A stretch of 64,000 nucleotides of DNA from Novosphingobium mangrovisedimenti (GTDB taxonomy: Bacteria > Pseudomonadota > Alphaproteobacteria > Sphingomonadales > Sphingomonadaceae), in the NCBI RefSeq assembly GCF_025153475.1, contig NZ_JANZXA010000003.1, positions 124,001 to 188,000 on the forward strand. The letters are read 5' to 3'. Of this stretch, positions 1 to 8,021 are shown piece by piece. The notes below the pieces were generated by a model. It did no database searches. It was not told the origin of the DNA and saw only the letters and a program-made list of their open reading frames with translations. A program made the position numbers and the translations under genes. How positions within the stretch are numbered: position 1 is the first letter of the stretch; the number at the start of each line of letters is the position of its first letter.

Positions 1-1512
1 AAGCGCGCGATCGACCAGTCGACCTGCAACAAGGACTATTCCTGCATCAAGGGCTTCTGCCCCAGCTTCGTCGAGGTCTCCGGTGCTGCACTCGCCAAGC
101 GCAGCATGGACGATGCGGTGCTGGCGGACATGGTGGCGAAACTGCCGGTGCCGCCCGTGCTCGACGTGTCGCAGGCGCCGCGTGCGATGCTGGTGACGGG
201 CATCGGCGGCACCGGCGTTCTCACGGTTGGCGCGATCCTCGCCATGGCGGCGCACATGGAGGGCAAGGCCGCCAAGGTGCTCGACCAGACCGGCATGGCT
301 CAGAAGGGCGGCGCGGTGACCAGCCACTTGCGCATCGGCGCCGATACCGATGCGATCCCCTCGGCCCGTCTCGGCACCGGGCAGGCGGACGTCATCATTG
401 CCTGCGATCTTGTCGTCGGTTCGGGGCCGGACGTGCTGGCGATGGCGCGGTCCGATACGCAAGTACTGGCGAATGAGGATGTCGTTCCCACCGGCGAATT
501 CCAGCGCAACCGCAATCTCGATCTCACCGCCACGCGTTTCCTCTCGGCTATCGGCAAGCGTGTCGATCCGGCCAATATCGCCTCGCTGCGCGCCGGGGCG
601 CTGGCGACGCGGTTGCTGGGCGATTCGATCTTCACCAACCTGATGATGGTCGGCTTTGCTGCGCAGAAGGGGCTGCTGCCGGTCGGGCTCGATTCGATCG
701 AGGAAGCGGTGCGCCTCAATGGCGTTGCCGCGAAGGCGAACCTTGCCGCGCTCTCGCTCGGGCGGCTCGCGGCGGCGGGGGCTGACGATCTCTTCGCGCT
801 GGCCGATGCCTCTGCCGAGGGACCGGCCGTGCCGCATTCCTACGCGGAGATCGTCGAAAGCCGCTCGCGCTTGCTGACGGCTTGGCAGAACGAAGCTTAT
901 GCTGCGCAATATCGGGCGTTCCTCGATGGCGTTGCGGGCAAGCTGCAAGCGCGCGGCCTGGGCGACAGCGAGCCGCTGATGGCGGAGATTGCGCACGGGC
1001 TCGGCAAGCTCATGGCCTACAAGGACGAGTACGAGGTCGCCCGGCTCTACACCGATCCGGCCTTCCGCAAGGGGCTGGCCGATACCTTCACCGGAAGCCC
1101 CAAGCTCAAGCTCCACCTCGCGCCGCCACTGCTGGCTTTCCGCAAGGACCACAAGACCGGCCGCCCGCGCAAGATCGCCTTCGGTTCGTGGATTTTCCCG
1201 GTCTTTACAGTGATGGCAAAGCTCAAGGGGCTGCGCGGCACGCCGCTCGATCCGTTCGGCTATACGGCGGAGCGCCGCATGGAACGGGCCCTGATCGGCG
1301 GATACCGCGCGCTGGCTGAGGAGATCGCCGACAAGGTCACGCCTCAGTCCATGCCGGTCGCAATCGAACTGGCCGCTGCTGCCGATCTGATCGCCGGGTA
1401 CGGCCCGGTCAAGGACGCGGGCGTGGAGGCCTATCGCGCGCGGGTGGCCGAACTCCTGCCCCGGTTCTCCAAAGCGTCCATCGCGGCCAAACGAGTCACC
1501 GAACGGGCCTGA
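1..1512 (+). CDS. Indolepyruvate ferredoxin oxidoreductase family protein, C-terminal part (5' end outside window)
   Basis: The gene is open from base 1, so the N-terminus lies upstream; 503 residues are visible. The first codons give Cys9, Cys15 and Cys20 in a QSTCNKDYSCIKGFCPSF-type motif, the remaining ligands of a 4Fe-4S cluster found at this point in IorA/IorB fusion proteins. A pyruvate-ferredoxin-oxidoreductase gamma-type domain follows, beginning with GIGGTG at about visible residues 67-72, and then the long C-terminal domain typical of the fused, roughly 1100-residue enzymes. The family oxidatively decarboxylates aryl-pyruvates such as indolepyruvate to aryl-acetyl-CoA with ferredoxin as acceptor, in the cytoplasm. 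The missing thiamine-diphosphate half should lie immediately before the window. Substrate cannot be read from this fragment. Confidence 0.9.
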   Translation, partial: KRAIDQSTCNKDYSCIKGFCPSFVEVSGAALAKRSMDDAVLADMVAKLPVPPVLDVSQAPRAMLVTGIGGTGVLTVGAILAMAAHMEGKAAKVLDQTGMAQKGGAVTSHLRIGADTDAIPSARLGTGQADVIIACDLVVGSGPDVLAMARSDTQVLANEDVVPTGEFQRNRNLDLTATRFLSAIGKRVDPANIASLRAGALATRLLGDSIFTNLMMVGFAAQKGLLPVGLDSIEEAVRLNGVAAKANLAALSLGRLAAAGADDLFALADASAEGPAVPHSYAEIVESRSRLLTAWQNEAYAAQYRAFLDGVAGKLQARGLGDSEPLMAEIAHGLGKLMAYKDEYEVARLYTDPAFRKGLADTFTGSPKLKLHLAPPLLAFRKDHKTGRPRKIAFGSWIFPVFTVMAKLKGLRGTPLDPFGYTAERRMERALIGGYRALAEEIADKVTPQSMPVAIELAAAADLIAGYGPVKDAGVEAYRARVAELLPRFSKASIAAKRVTERA

Positions 1513-1542
1513 GCACAAACCTCTCCGCGGGGGCGGTATGTG

Positions 1543-1562
1543 GGCGGACGGGTTTGTCCGCC
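1543..1562 (+). terminator. Possible terminator hairpin after the oxidoreductase gene
   Basis: GGCGGAC and GTCCGCC pair across a 6-nt loop in the 119-bp gap after the indolepyruvate oxidoreductase gene. No clear run of T follows, so it may only be an mRNA 3' hairpin. Confidence 0.35.
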
Positions 1563-1631
1563 GCGCAAATTTGCCTCACCCTTTTCGGGAAGCGGGCGAT
1601 TCCTCAACGATCGCCAGACTGGGGAGAGACG

Positions 1632-2444
1632 ATGGACAAGGCGCAATTCGCACGGCGTTACGGCCCCTGGGCGCTGATAGCCGGGGCCTCGGAAGGAACC
1701 GGGGCGTCGTTCGCAAGACAGCTTGCCGAAATGGGCCTGAACCTCATTCTCGTCGCGCGCCGACAAGGCCCTCTCGATCGGCTCGCATCGGAACTGCGCG
1801 GGGCCCATGGCGTGGAATGCGGGACGGCCTCGATCGACCTTTCCGCTGAGAATGCTGCGCAGCAATTGCTGCAGGTCGCGGGCGATCGTGAGGTCGGCTT
1901 GCTCATCTTCAACGCCGGGGCCGATCCCAACGGATCAATGTTCCTCGACAACGCGGTCGCCAACTGGGACGCGCTGGCCATGCGCAACGTCATGACGGTG
2001 ATGCGCGCGCTCCATGCCTTCGGTGCGCCCATGCGTACGCGCAAGCGCGGCGGGTTGATGGTGGTGGGTTCAGGCGCCTGTTACGGCGGGCTTCCCGGCA
2101 TCGGCGTCTACGCCGCGACCAAGGCTTTCGATCTCGTGCTGTGCGAAGCGCTCTGGTCCGAGCTGGAGCCGCACGGGGTCGATGTGCTCAGCTTTGTCAT
2201 CGGCCGTACCGATACGCCGGCCCACCGCGAACTGATGGAAGCGCGCGACATGCCGATCCCGGAGGGACTCGCCGATCCCGACGATGTTGCGCGTCTCGGC
2301 CTCGAACGCCTGCCTTTCGGGCCCATCTGCAACTGGGGCGAGGGGGACGAGGAAGCGATCATGTCCGCTTCTTCCGCCGCGCAGCGCCGCGAGCGCATTC
2401 GCCAGATCGCCGCCGTATCCGCCGCCTACGCGAAGAAGGGATAG
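1632..2444 (+). CDS. SDR family NAD(P)-dependent oxidoreductase
   Basis: 270-residue short-chain dehydrogenase/reductase with a Rossmann fold. The dinucleotide-binding GASEGTG motif is at residues 18-24, NAG at about 94-96, and the catalytic triad reads Ser147, Tyr160 (YAATK) and Lys164. The ATG at 1632 is preferred over an in-frame ATG at 1554 because GGGGAGAG lies 5-8 bases before it and the extra residues do not look like an SDR N-terminus. It is the first gene of a three-gene run with the NTF2-like protein (4 bp away) and the luciferase-like oxidoreductase. The SDR fold is certain; the substrate is not identifiable, though the neighbours suggest a small-molecule catabolic step. Confidence 0.9.
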   Translation: MDKAQFARRYGPWALIAGASEGTGASFARQLAEMGLNLILVARRQGPLDRLASELRGAHGVECGTASIDLSAENAAQQLLQVAGDREVGLLIFNAGADPNGSMFLDNAVANWDALAMRNVMTVMRALHAFGAPMRTRKRGGLMVVGSGACYGGLPGIGVYAATKAFDLVLCEALWSELEPHGVDVLSFVIGRTDTPAHRELMEARDMPIPEGLADPDDVARLGLERLPFGPICNWGEGDEEAIMSASSAAQRRERIRQIAAVSAAYAKKG

Positions 2445-2448
2445 CGCC

Positions 2449-2955
2449 ATGACCGACAGCAGCTTCGAACAAATCGCCGAGAAGTTCGCGATCACCGAGC
2501 AGATCTACCGCTATTGCCGCAGTGTCGACCGGCTTGACGTGCCGCTCGGCCATTCGGTGTTCCACGAGGACGCCACCGCCGATTATGGTCCGACCGGCTA
2601 TCGCGGCACCGGACGTGGCGCGATTGACTGGATCTGCGAGGCGCACAAGTACCTGCTCGCCCATTCGCACCAGGTCACCAACATCAACATTGTCCTCGAT
2701 GGCGAGCGCGCCGGGAGCGAGGCCTATGTCACCGCCACGCTGCGCATGGAGCGCGAGGGCAAGATGATGCTCATGGAAATCTGGGCGCGCTATTGCGACC
2801 GCTGGTCGAAGCGCGACGGCACATGGCGCATCGATCACCGCGACACCGTGATCGACTACGATTCCATCCGCGAAGTCACGCCCATGAACCGCCACGAATG
2901 GGCGCGGCGTGATCCGCAGGATCCTTCCTACGCTGCCCTGGGAGCCGGCCGGTGA
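2449..2955 (+). CDS. NTF2-like / SnoaL-like nuclear transport factor 2 family protein
   Basis: 168-residue protein with the cone-shaped NTF2-like pattern: an N-terminal helix carrying ITEQIYRYCRSVDRLD, a tyrosine/acid-rich centre (DATADYGPTGYRG), a His-containing strand region (AHSHQVTNINI) and a C-terminal RWSKRDGTWRIDHRD strand pair. Such SnoaL-like proteins in catabolic clusters act as small isomerases, dehydratases or ring-hydroxylating accessory proteins; the role here is not known. The start is the ATG at 2449, four bases after the SDR stop. Its stop overlaps the GTG start of the next gene (GTGA, 2952-2955), so the genes are probably translationally coupled. Confidence 0.8.
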   Translation: MTDSSFEQIAEKFAITEQIYRYCRSVDRLDVPLGHSVFHEDATADYGPTGYRGTGRGAIDWICEAHKYLLAHSHQVTNINIVLDGERAGSEAYVTATLRMEREGKMMLMEIWARYCDRWSKRDGTWRIDHRDTVIDYDSIREVTPMNRHEWARRDPQDPSYAALGAGR

Positions 2956-3989
2956 AAGACGTCACGATTTCCGTCTCGTTCGACATGCGCTCGCCCGACT
3001 GGGCCGCGCCGACGCCCGATCTCTATCGCGCGGCTACCGCAATGGCGGCGCATGCCGACCGCATCGGCGTCGACCAGATCGGCCTGATGCAGCATCACGG
3101 CTCGGACGACGGCTATCTGCCGCAGCCTTTCGTGCTGGCGGGCGGCATGGCGGCGGTGACCGAGCGTATCCGCTTCCTGCTCGGAGCGGTGATCCTCCCG
3201 CTGCACGATCCGGTCGAACTGGCCGAGCAGATCGCGGTGCTCGACAACATGTCGGGCGGGCGGCTCAGCGTGATCTTCGGGGCTGGCTATGTGCCCGGTG
3301 AATTCGCGATGTTCGGCAAATCGCTCAAGGACCGCGCGAAGCTGATGGACGCCGGACTCGAGATCATGCTGCGCGCCCTGAAAGGCGAGCGGTTCGAATA
3401 CGAGGGACGCCCGATCTTCACCCGGCCGCTGCCGGTGCAGCAACCGGAGGACATCATCATGGTCGGCGGCGGCGTGCCTGCCTCGGCGAAGCGCGCGGCG
3501 AAGTTCGGCGTCGGTTTCGGGCCGATGAAGGGCGAACTGGTCGATCTCTACCTCTCCGAATGCGAACGTCTCGGCCACGCGCCGCGCCGGCACTTCCGCC
3601 CGGTGCCCGGCATGCCCATGGCGATCCACTTGTGCGAGGACCCGGACGCGGGCTGGGATGCCATCGCGCCCCACGCCGTCCACGTCATCACCGAATATGC
3701 CAAGTGGGCCGAGCAGGAAGGCAAGGCTTCCAATTCGCCGTTCAAGGGCCTGACCGATCCCGCCGTGCTGCGCCAGGCCGGGCTGTTCGCGGCCTGGACG
3801 CCGGAGATGCTGCTCGAGAAGGCGCGCAGCATGCAAGGCGGCAATATCGGGTTTCAGCCACTGCTCGGCGGGTTGTCGCCGGACGAGGGCTGGAAGAGCC
3901 TCAAGCTGCTCGAACAGGTCATGCCGGAGCTGAAAGCTGCTATTTCCGGCGAGACACTCATCCTCCCTCGTTCGTCATTGCGAGCGTAG
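2952..3989 (+). CDS. LLM class flavin-dependent oxidoreductase (luciferase-like)
   Basis: 345-residue luciferase-like monooxygenase fold, with AADRIGVDQIGLMQHHGSDDGY-like N-terminal barrel strands, the LGAVILPLHDPVELAEQIAVLDNMSGGRL stretch and GAGYVPGEFAMFG that mark the LLM/bacterial luciferase family. These cytoplasmic enzymes use reduced flavin and O2, or F420/FMN, on small organic substrates. It starts with GTG inside the stop of the upstream NTF2-like gene. The last six or so codons and the TAG stop (3987-3989) come from a palindromic repeat, so the C-terminus has probably been replaced or extended by that insertion. The substrate is unknown. Confidence 0.85.
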   Translation: MKDVTISVSFDMRSPDWAAPTPDLYRAATAMAAHADRIGVDQIGLMQHHGSDDGYLPQPFVLAGGMAAVTERIRFLLGAVILPLHDPVELAEQIAVLDNMSGGRLSVIFGAGYVPGEFAMFGKSLKDRAKLMDAGLEIMLRALKGERFEYEGRPIFTRPLPVQQPEDIIMVGGGVPASAKRAAKFGVGFGPMKGELVDLYLSECERLGHAPRRHFRPVPGMPMAIHLCEDPDAGWDAIAPHAVHVITEYAKWAEQEGKASNSPFKGLTDPAVLRQAGLFAAWTPEMLLEKARSMQGGNIGFQPLLGGLSPDEGWKSLKLLEQVMPELKAAISGETLILPRSSLRA

Positions 3990-4058
3990 CAAAGCAATCC
4001 AGAGGCGGTTAGTGCTCACTCTGGATTGCCGCACGGCTTCGCTGTTCGCAATGACGAA
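3971..4058. repeat. Palindromic intergenic repeat, family A, copy 1
   Basis: An approximately 88-bp element starts TTCGTCATTGCGAG and ends CGCAATGACGAA, with an inner GCAATCCAGAG / CTCTGGATTGC pair. It can fold into one long interrupted hairpin. It lies between the convergent luciferase-like gene and the SDR gene, supplies the stop codon of the former, and ends 12 bases before the stop of the latter. It may serve as a bidirectional transcription barrier. Confidence 0.9.
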
Positions 4059-4069
4059 GAATAGGATCC

Positions 4070-4828
4070 TCAGTCCGCCGTCACGCCTGCATCGATATTG
4101 ATGCACGCACCGTGATAGGATCGCGCGGCCGGGGTGGCGAGGAAGGCGACGGTTTCGGCCACGTCCTCGATCTCGCACAGTCCGCGCGGGGAGCCGATGC
4201 GGCCGATCAGGTCGCGGTCGCATTCGGCAAGGGCCGCCATGCCGCCGACGAGGCCGGTCATCATCCCGCCCGGGGCCACTGCGTTGATGCGGATCGGGGC
4301 CTTCATGTATTCCATGGCCAGTGCCTTGGTCATGTTGGTGAGGCCTGCCTTGGTGGCGCAGTAGGCGGCGAAATAGGCCTGCCCCTGGAAAGCCGCGCAG
4401 GACGTGACGTTGACGATGGCGCCGTGGCTTTCGAGCAGATGCGGCAGGCTCGCGCGGATCAGGAAGAACGGGGCCTCCAGATTGACCTTCATGGTGAGGT
4501 CCCAGGCCTCGTCCGTAAACCTGTCGCTGGGCCCCGGCTTCATGACGCCGGCCACGTTGCACAGGGCGTCGATCCGTCCGAAGGCCTTGATGGTCTCTTC
4601 CACCGCCTTGGCGCAATTGCTGCGCACCGACAGGTCGAGCGGCAGGACAAGTGCCTCGCCGCCTGCCGCACGGATGGCCTTGGCGGCTTCTTCCAGCCCT
4701 GCCTCGACGACATCGACCAGTGCGACTTTCGCGCCCAATCCGGCCAGCCTCTCGGCAGTGGCGCGTCCCAGACCCGCCGCGGCGCCGGTGACCAGCGCGA
4801 CTTTTCCGCTCATGTCCGAAGGTTGCAA
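4070..4828 (-). CDS. SDR family oxidoreductase
   Basis: 252-residue short-chain dehydrogenase with GAAAGLGRA as nucleotide-binding motif near the N-terminus, the NVAGV motif, NVTSCAAF with the catalytic Ser, YCATK with Tyr/Lys, and a C-terminal INIDAG typical of FabG-like classical SDRs. An AGGAG sits 7 nt before a TTG at 4828, giving (M)QPSDMSGKVALVTG; the ATG at 4813 is 22 nt from that site and is therefore the less likely start. It follows the LysR gene on the same strand after 32 bp, so the two may be cotranscribed. The substrate is unknown. Confidence 0.88.
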   Translation of the reverse strand: MQPSDMSGKVALVTGAAAGLGRATAERLAGLGAKVALVDVVEAGLEEAAKAIRAAGGEALVLPLDLSVRSNCAKAVEETIKAFGRIDALCNVAGVMKPGPSDRFTDEAWDLTMKVNLEAPFFLIRASLPHLLESHGAIVNVTSCAAFQGQAYFAAYCATKAGLTNMTKALAMEYMKAPIRINAVAPGGMMTGLVGGMAALAECDRDLIGRIGSPRGLCEIEDVAETVAFLATPAARSYHGACINIDAGVTAD

Positions 4829-4860
4829 CGTCTCTCTCCTCGCATCTCTCTTCGCGCGCT

Positions 4861-5733
4861 TCATGCCTTGCCGTAGTGGCGGCGGACAAGGCCGATGAAG
4901 GGGCTGGCGAGCGCCGGAGCGATATGCGCTTCGCTGGCGTGGAGCAGGCCTACGTCGCGGGTCAGCTCGAAGTCCTTCACCGGCACGAAGCGCACTGCGG
5001 GTTCGGCGAAGCATTCGGGCATCATGCCCACCCCGGCCCCGGCGCGCGCGACCGCCAGCACGCGCTCGTCGCTGGTGGTCTTGAGCACGAAGCGCGGGCG
5101 CACGCCGCGTGCGATGAAGAAGCGGTTGATCTCCGGCAGGCCCTCGCAGTGGCGGCGCAGCGCCATGCGGTCGCGCGCGAGCTGTTCGGCCATCACCTCG
5201 TCCTCGTCCGCCAGCGGATGATCGAGGGGCAGCACCATCATGTAGCGTTCGCGGGCCATGACTTCGGGATGGAAGCGGGCGTGCTGCGGGCGCACCACGG
5301 TGAGCGCCACGTCGATGCGGCCGCGTTCGAGCCGCTCGGTTATGTCGCGTTCGTTGCCGTCGAGGATTTCCAGCGCCTCGCTGGAGCCGAGCGCGCGGTG
5401 CTGCTGCAGCAGGTCCTCGATCATCGGCGTGGGGATCGTGCCGAGCACGCCGATGCGCAGCAGGGTGGGGTCGGAGACTTCGGAGAGCTCCACCAGCGCG
5501 TGCTCGTATTCCGCCGCGATTCGCCGCGCGCGCACGAGGAAGCGGCTTCCGGCGGGCGTCAGGGCAACGCCCTGGCGATCCCTGTCGAAGAGACGGGCGC
5601 CCAGTTCGCGCTCCAGCTTGGCGATTCCGGCGGAGAGCGAGGGCTGGGTCACGCTGACCCGCTTGGCGGCACGGCTGAAACTGCCGGTTTCGGCGACGGC
5701 GAGGAAATAGCGCAGCTGGTACTGGTCGATCAT
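4861..5733 (-). CDS. LysR family transcriptional regulator
   Basis: 290 residues. The N-terminal winged helix-turn-helix (about residues 1-60) reads YFLAVAETGSFSRAAKRVSVTQPSLSAGIAKLERELG, the standard LysR signature, followed by a periplasmic-binding-protein-like effector domain. It is divergent from the acyl-CoA carboxylase operon across 132 bp and upstream of an SDR gene on its own strand, so either or both are candidate targets. A perfect CATAGA-N5-TCTATG palindrome overlaps its start codon and suggests autorepression. The inducer cannot be inferred from sequence. Confidence 0.93.
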   Translation of the reverse strand: MIDQYQLRYFLAVAETGSFSRAAKRVSVTQPSLSAGIAKLERELGARLFDRDRQGVALTPAGSRFLVRARRIAAEYEHALVELSEVSDPTLLRIGVLGTIPTPMIEDLLQQHRALGSSEALEILDGNERDITERLERGRIDVALTVVRPQHARFHPEVMARERYMMVLPLDHPLADEDEVMAEQLARDRMALRRHCEGLPEINRFFIARGVRPRFVLKTTSDERVLAVARAGAGVGMMPECFAEPAVRFVPVKDFELTRDVGLLHASEAHIAPALASPFIGLVRRHYGKA

Positions 5734-5747
5734 AGAGATTGTCTATG
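5731..5747. promoter_or_regulatory. Candidate LysR operator (perfect inverted repeat)
   Basis: CATAGA-N5-TCTATG is a perfect palindrome that contains the T-N11-A type core expected of LysR-family boxes. It covers the ATG of the divergent LysR gene (complement of 5731-5733) and lies 119 bp before the carboxylase beta-subunit start. The binding role is inferred. Confidence 0.6.
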
Positions 5748-5865
5748 ACGTACCGACGAAACTTTCAATTTCCTCTGGTCGCGCGGCTTCGTTAGATAGG
5801 CGGTGTAAATCGAACTCCTGCGGGATGAGGCTGCGGCACAGTGCGGCCGGAAAGGAATTGAGGGC

Positions 5866-7467
5866 ATGAGCGCGCCGGTGCTCCAGACCAACGTAAACCT
5901 CGAAAGCCCCGAGGCGAAGGCGCGCGATGCGCACAACCGCGCTCTGGCGAAGGAACTGCACGACAAGGTTGCGCAGGCCGCGCTGGGCGGCAACGAGAAG
6001 TCGCGCCAGCGGCACATCAGCCGCGGCAAGCTGCTCCCGCGTGACCGCGTCGAGCGCCTGCTCGATCCCGGCTCGCCGTTCCTTGAGATCGGCCAGCTTG
6101 CCGCCGATGGTCTGTACGGCGACGAAGTGCCCGGTGCGGGCATCATCGCCGGCATCGGCCGTGTCTCGGGCCGCCAGTGCATGATTTTCGCCAACGATGC
6201 GACGGTGAAGGGCGGCACCTACTTCCCGTTGACGGTGAAGAAGCATATCCGCGCGCAGGAGATCGCGGCGACCAACCGGTTGCCCTGCGTCTATCTCGTC
6301 GACAGCGGCGGCGCCAACCTGCCCAATCAGGCCGAGGTCTTCCCCGATCGCGACCACTTCGGCCGGTTCTTCTTCAACCAGGCACAGATGTCGGCGCAGG
6401 GTATCCCGCAGATCGCCAGCGTCATGGGCTCGTGCACCGCGGGCGGCGCCTATGTGCCGGCGATGAGCGACGAGACCGTGATCGTGAAGGAACAGGGCAC
6501 GATCTTCCTTGCAGGCCCGCCGCTGGTGCAGGCCGCGACTGGTGAAGTGATCTCGGCCGAGGATCTGGGCGGTGGCGACCTCCACAGCCGCAAGTCGGGC
6601 GTAACCGATCACCTCGCCGACAACGACGAGCACGCGCTGACGATCGTGCGCGACATCGTCTCGTACCTCGGCCCGGTCCACCAGCATGGCTTGCCGCTGC
6701 AGGAACCGCGCGCGCCGAAGTACGATCCCGAGGAACTCTATTCGATCATCCCCGAGGACGTGCGCGCGCCCTACGACGTGCATGAAGTGATCGCGCGCAT
6801 CGTCGATGCCAGCGAATTCCACGAGTTCAAGGCGCTCTACGGCACCACGCTGGTCTGCGGCTTTGCGCATATCCACGGGATGCCGGTGGCGATCCTCGCC
6901 AACAACGGCGTCCTGTTCTCCGAAAGCGCGCAGAAGGGCGCGCACTTCATCGAGCTCGCCTGCCAGCGCAAGATCCCGCTGCTGTTCCTCCAGAACATCT
7001 CGGGCTTCATGGTCGGCGGCAAGTACGAGGCGGAAGGGATCGCCAAGCACGGCGCCAAGCTGGTCACTGCCGTGGCGACCGCGCAGGTGCCCAAGCTGAC
7101 CGTGCTGATCGGCGGCAGCTTCGGCGCCGGCAACTACGGCATGTGCGGCCGCGCCTACGACCCGCGCTTCCTCTTCACCTGGCCCAACAGCCGCATTTCG
7201 GTGATGGGCGGCGAACAGGCCGCCAGCGTGCTTGCCACCGTCCACCGCGACGCGGCGAAGTGGGACGAGCGCGAGGCCGAGGCCTTCAAGGCGCCGATCC
7301 GCCAGAAGTACGAGGACGAAGGCAACCCCTACTACGCCACCGCGCGCCTGTGGGACGACGGCGTGATCGACCCGGTGCAGACTCGCGACGTGCTGGGGTT
7401 GGCTCTGGCGGCGGCGCTTGAGGCGCCGATTCCGGAGGCACCCCGCTTCGGGGTGTTCAGGATGTGA
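5866..7467 (+). CDS. Acyl-CoA carboxylase carboxyltransferase (beta) subunit, probably methylcrotonyl-CoA carboxylase
   Basis: 533 residues, the usual length of biotin-dependent carboxyltransferase beta subunits. It contains [37 protein letters not shown] and [17 protein letters not shown], wording characteristic of the methylcrotonyl-CoA carboxylase branch rather than the propionyl-CoA branch. The second crotonase-like half carries [16 protein letters not shown] and [20 protein letters not shown]. With the alpha subunit (starting at 8022) it would carboxylate 3-methylcrotonyl-CoA in leucine or isoprenoid breakdown; geranyl-CoA carboxylase is an alternative. No isovaleryl-CoA dehydrogenase, AtuC/LiuC-type hydratase or HMG-CoA lyase is adjacent. 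The two subunit genes are separated by a 554-bp interval holding a nuclease cassette. Confidence 0.88.
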   Translation: MSAPVLQTNVNLESPEAKARDAHNRALAKELHDKVAQAALGGNEKSRQRHISRGKLLPRDRVERLLDPGSPFLEIGQLAADGLYGDEVPGAGIIAGIGRVSGRQCMIFANDATVKGGTYFPLTVKKHIRAQEIAATNRLPCVYLVDSGGANLPNQAEVFPDRDHFGRFFFNQAQMSAQGIPQIASVMGSCTAGGAYVPAMSDETVIVKEQGTIFLAGPPLVQAATGEVISAEDLGGGDLHSRKSGVTDHLADNDEHALTIVRDIVSYLGPVHQHGLPLQEPRAPKYDPEELYSIIPEDVRAPYDVHEVIARIVDASEFHEFKALYGTTLVCGFAHIHGMPVAILANNGVLFSESAQKGAHFIELACQRKIPLLFLQNISGFMVGGKYEAEGIAKHGAKLVTAVATAQVPKLTVLIGGSFGAGNYGMCGRAYDPRFLFTWPNSRISVMGGEQAASVLATVHRDAAKWDEREAEAFKAPIRQKYEDEGNPYYATARLWDDGVIDPVQTRDVLGLALAAALEAPIPEAPRFGVFRM

Positions 7468-7490
7468 TGAGGGTGAAGACGGTGTCTTCC

Positions 7491-7922
7491 TCATTCCTCC
7501 CCGAGCTCGTCTCGGGGAGGGGGACCGCCCGGCGCAGCCGGGTGGTGGAGGGGCAGCCGCGCCTGCGCTTCGGTAACGATCAAGGTCGTGACCGCCTCAA
7601 GGTCATCCAGAACCGCGCGCGCCGGAATGCGCAAGGTCGCAATGCCCGCGTCACTAAACCATCGGTCCCTGGCCTCATCTCGGGCCGGGTTGTCACCCAT
7701 GCCGTGCGCCATGCCATCCACTTCGACGGCAAGCCGCGCATCGGCGCAGTAGAAATCCAGAACATAGGCGCCGCTCGGATGCTGACGGCGGAATTTCAAT
7801 CCACCCGGGCGCTTGCGCAGCTCGCGCCAGAGCAGGCCTTCCGGCAGCGACATTGCGCTGCGCAGCTTTCGCGCTCGGGCGATTCCGCCGGCTTTCGGCT
7901 TGGGTGCCACGTCTTTGAACAT
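7491..7922 (-). CDS. DUF559 endonuclease-domain protein
   Basis: 143 residues matching the DUF559 (Vsr/restriction-endonuclease-like) family: ARKLRSAMSLPEGLLWRELRKRP, GLKFRRQHPSGAYVLDFYCADARLAVEVDG, then DEARDRWFSDAGIATLRIPARAVLDD. The VLDFYC, VEVDG and RIPA elements form the expected PD-(D/E)XK-like core. The ATG at 7922 lies just inside the right repeat end; the last residues (PPPRDELGEE) and the stop are encoded by the left repeat, 24 bp from the convergent carboxylase stop. The gene runs against the operon, splitting the carboxylase genes. Function of the family is unproven; nuclease activity is inferred from the fold. Confidence 0.85.
   Translation of the reverse strand: MFKDVAPKPKAGGIARARKLRSAMSLPEGLLWRELRKRPGGLKFRRQHPSGAYVLDFYCADARLAVEVDGMAHGMGDNPARDEARDRWFSDAGIATLRIPARAVLDDLEAVTTLIVTEAQARLPLHHPAAPGGPPPRDELGEE
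7493..7520. repeat. Left inverted repeat of DUF559 cassette
   Basis: A 28-bp end (ATTCCTCCCCGAG...CTCGGGGAGG) whose reverse complement recurs at 7956-7983 with one mismatch. It is also internally palindromic. A further GCCCGGCGCAGCCGGG hairpin follows inside the cassette. Confidence 0.85.
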
Positions 7923-7955
7923 CGCATTTCCCCCTCCGTCTCGCTTCGCGAGCCA

Positions 7956-7983
7956 CCTCCCCGAGACAAGCTCGGGGAGGAAT
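7956..7983. repeat. Right inverted repeat of DUF559 cassette
   Basis: Mirror of the 7493-7520 end, 27 of 28 bases identical in inverted orientation. A CTCGCTTCGCGAG hairpin lies just inside it. No target-site duplication is evident at the outer edges. It ends 38 bp before the alpha-subunit gene. Confidence 0.85.
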
Positions 7984-8021
7984 GGGTTTCCGGCATTCGG
8001 GTGGGGATTGGGAGTTAAATC

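Noticed and set aside
5743..7494. 583-codon minus-strand frame opposite the carboxylase beta gene
   Set aside because: It shadows a clear carboxyltransferase and spans the LysR-carboxylase promoter region.
7491..7922. Restriction-modification system
   Set aside because: Only the DUF559 nuclease-like gene is present; no methyltransferase or specificity subunit is adjacent.
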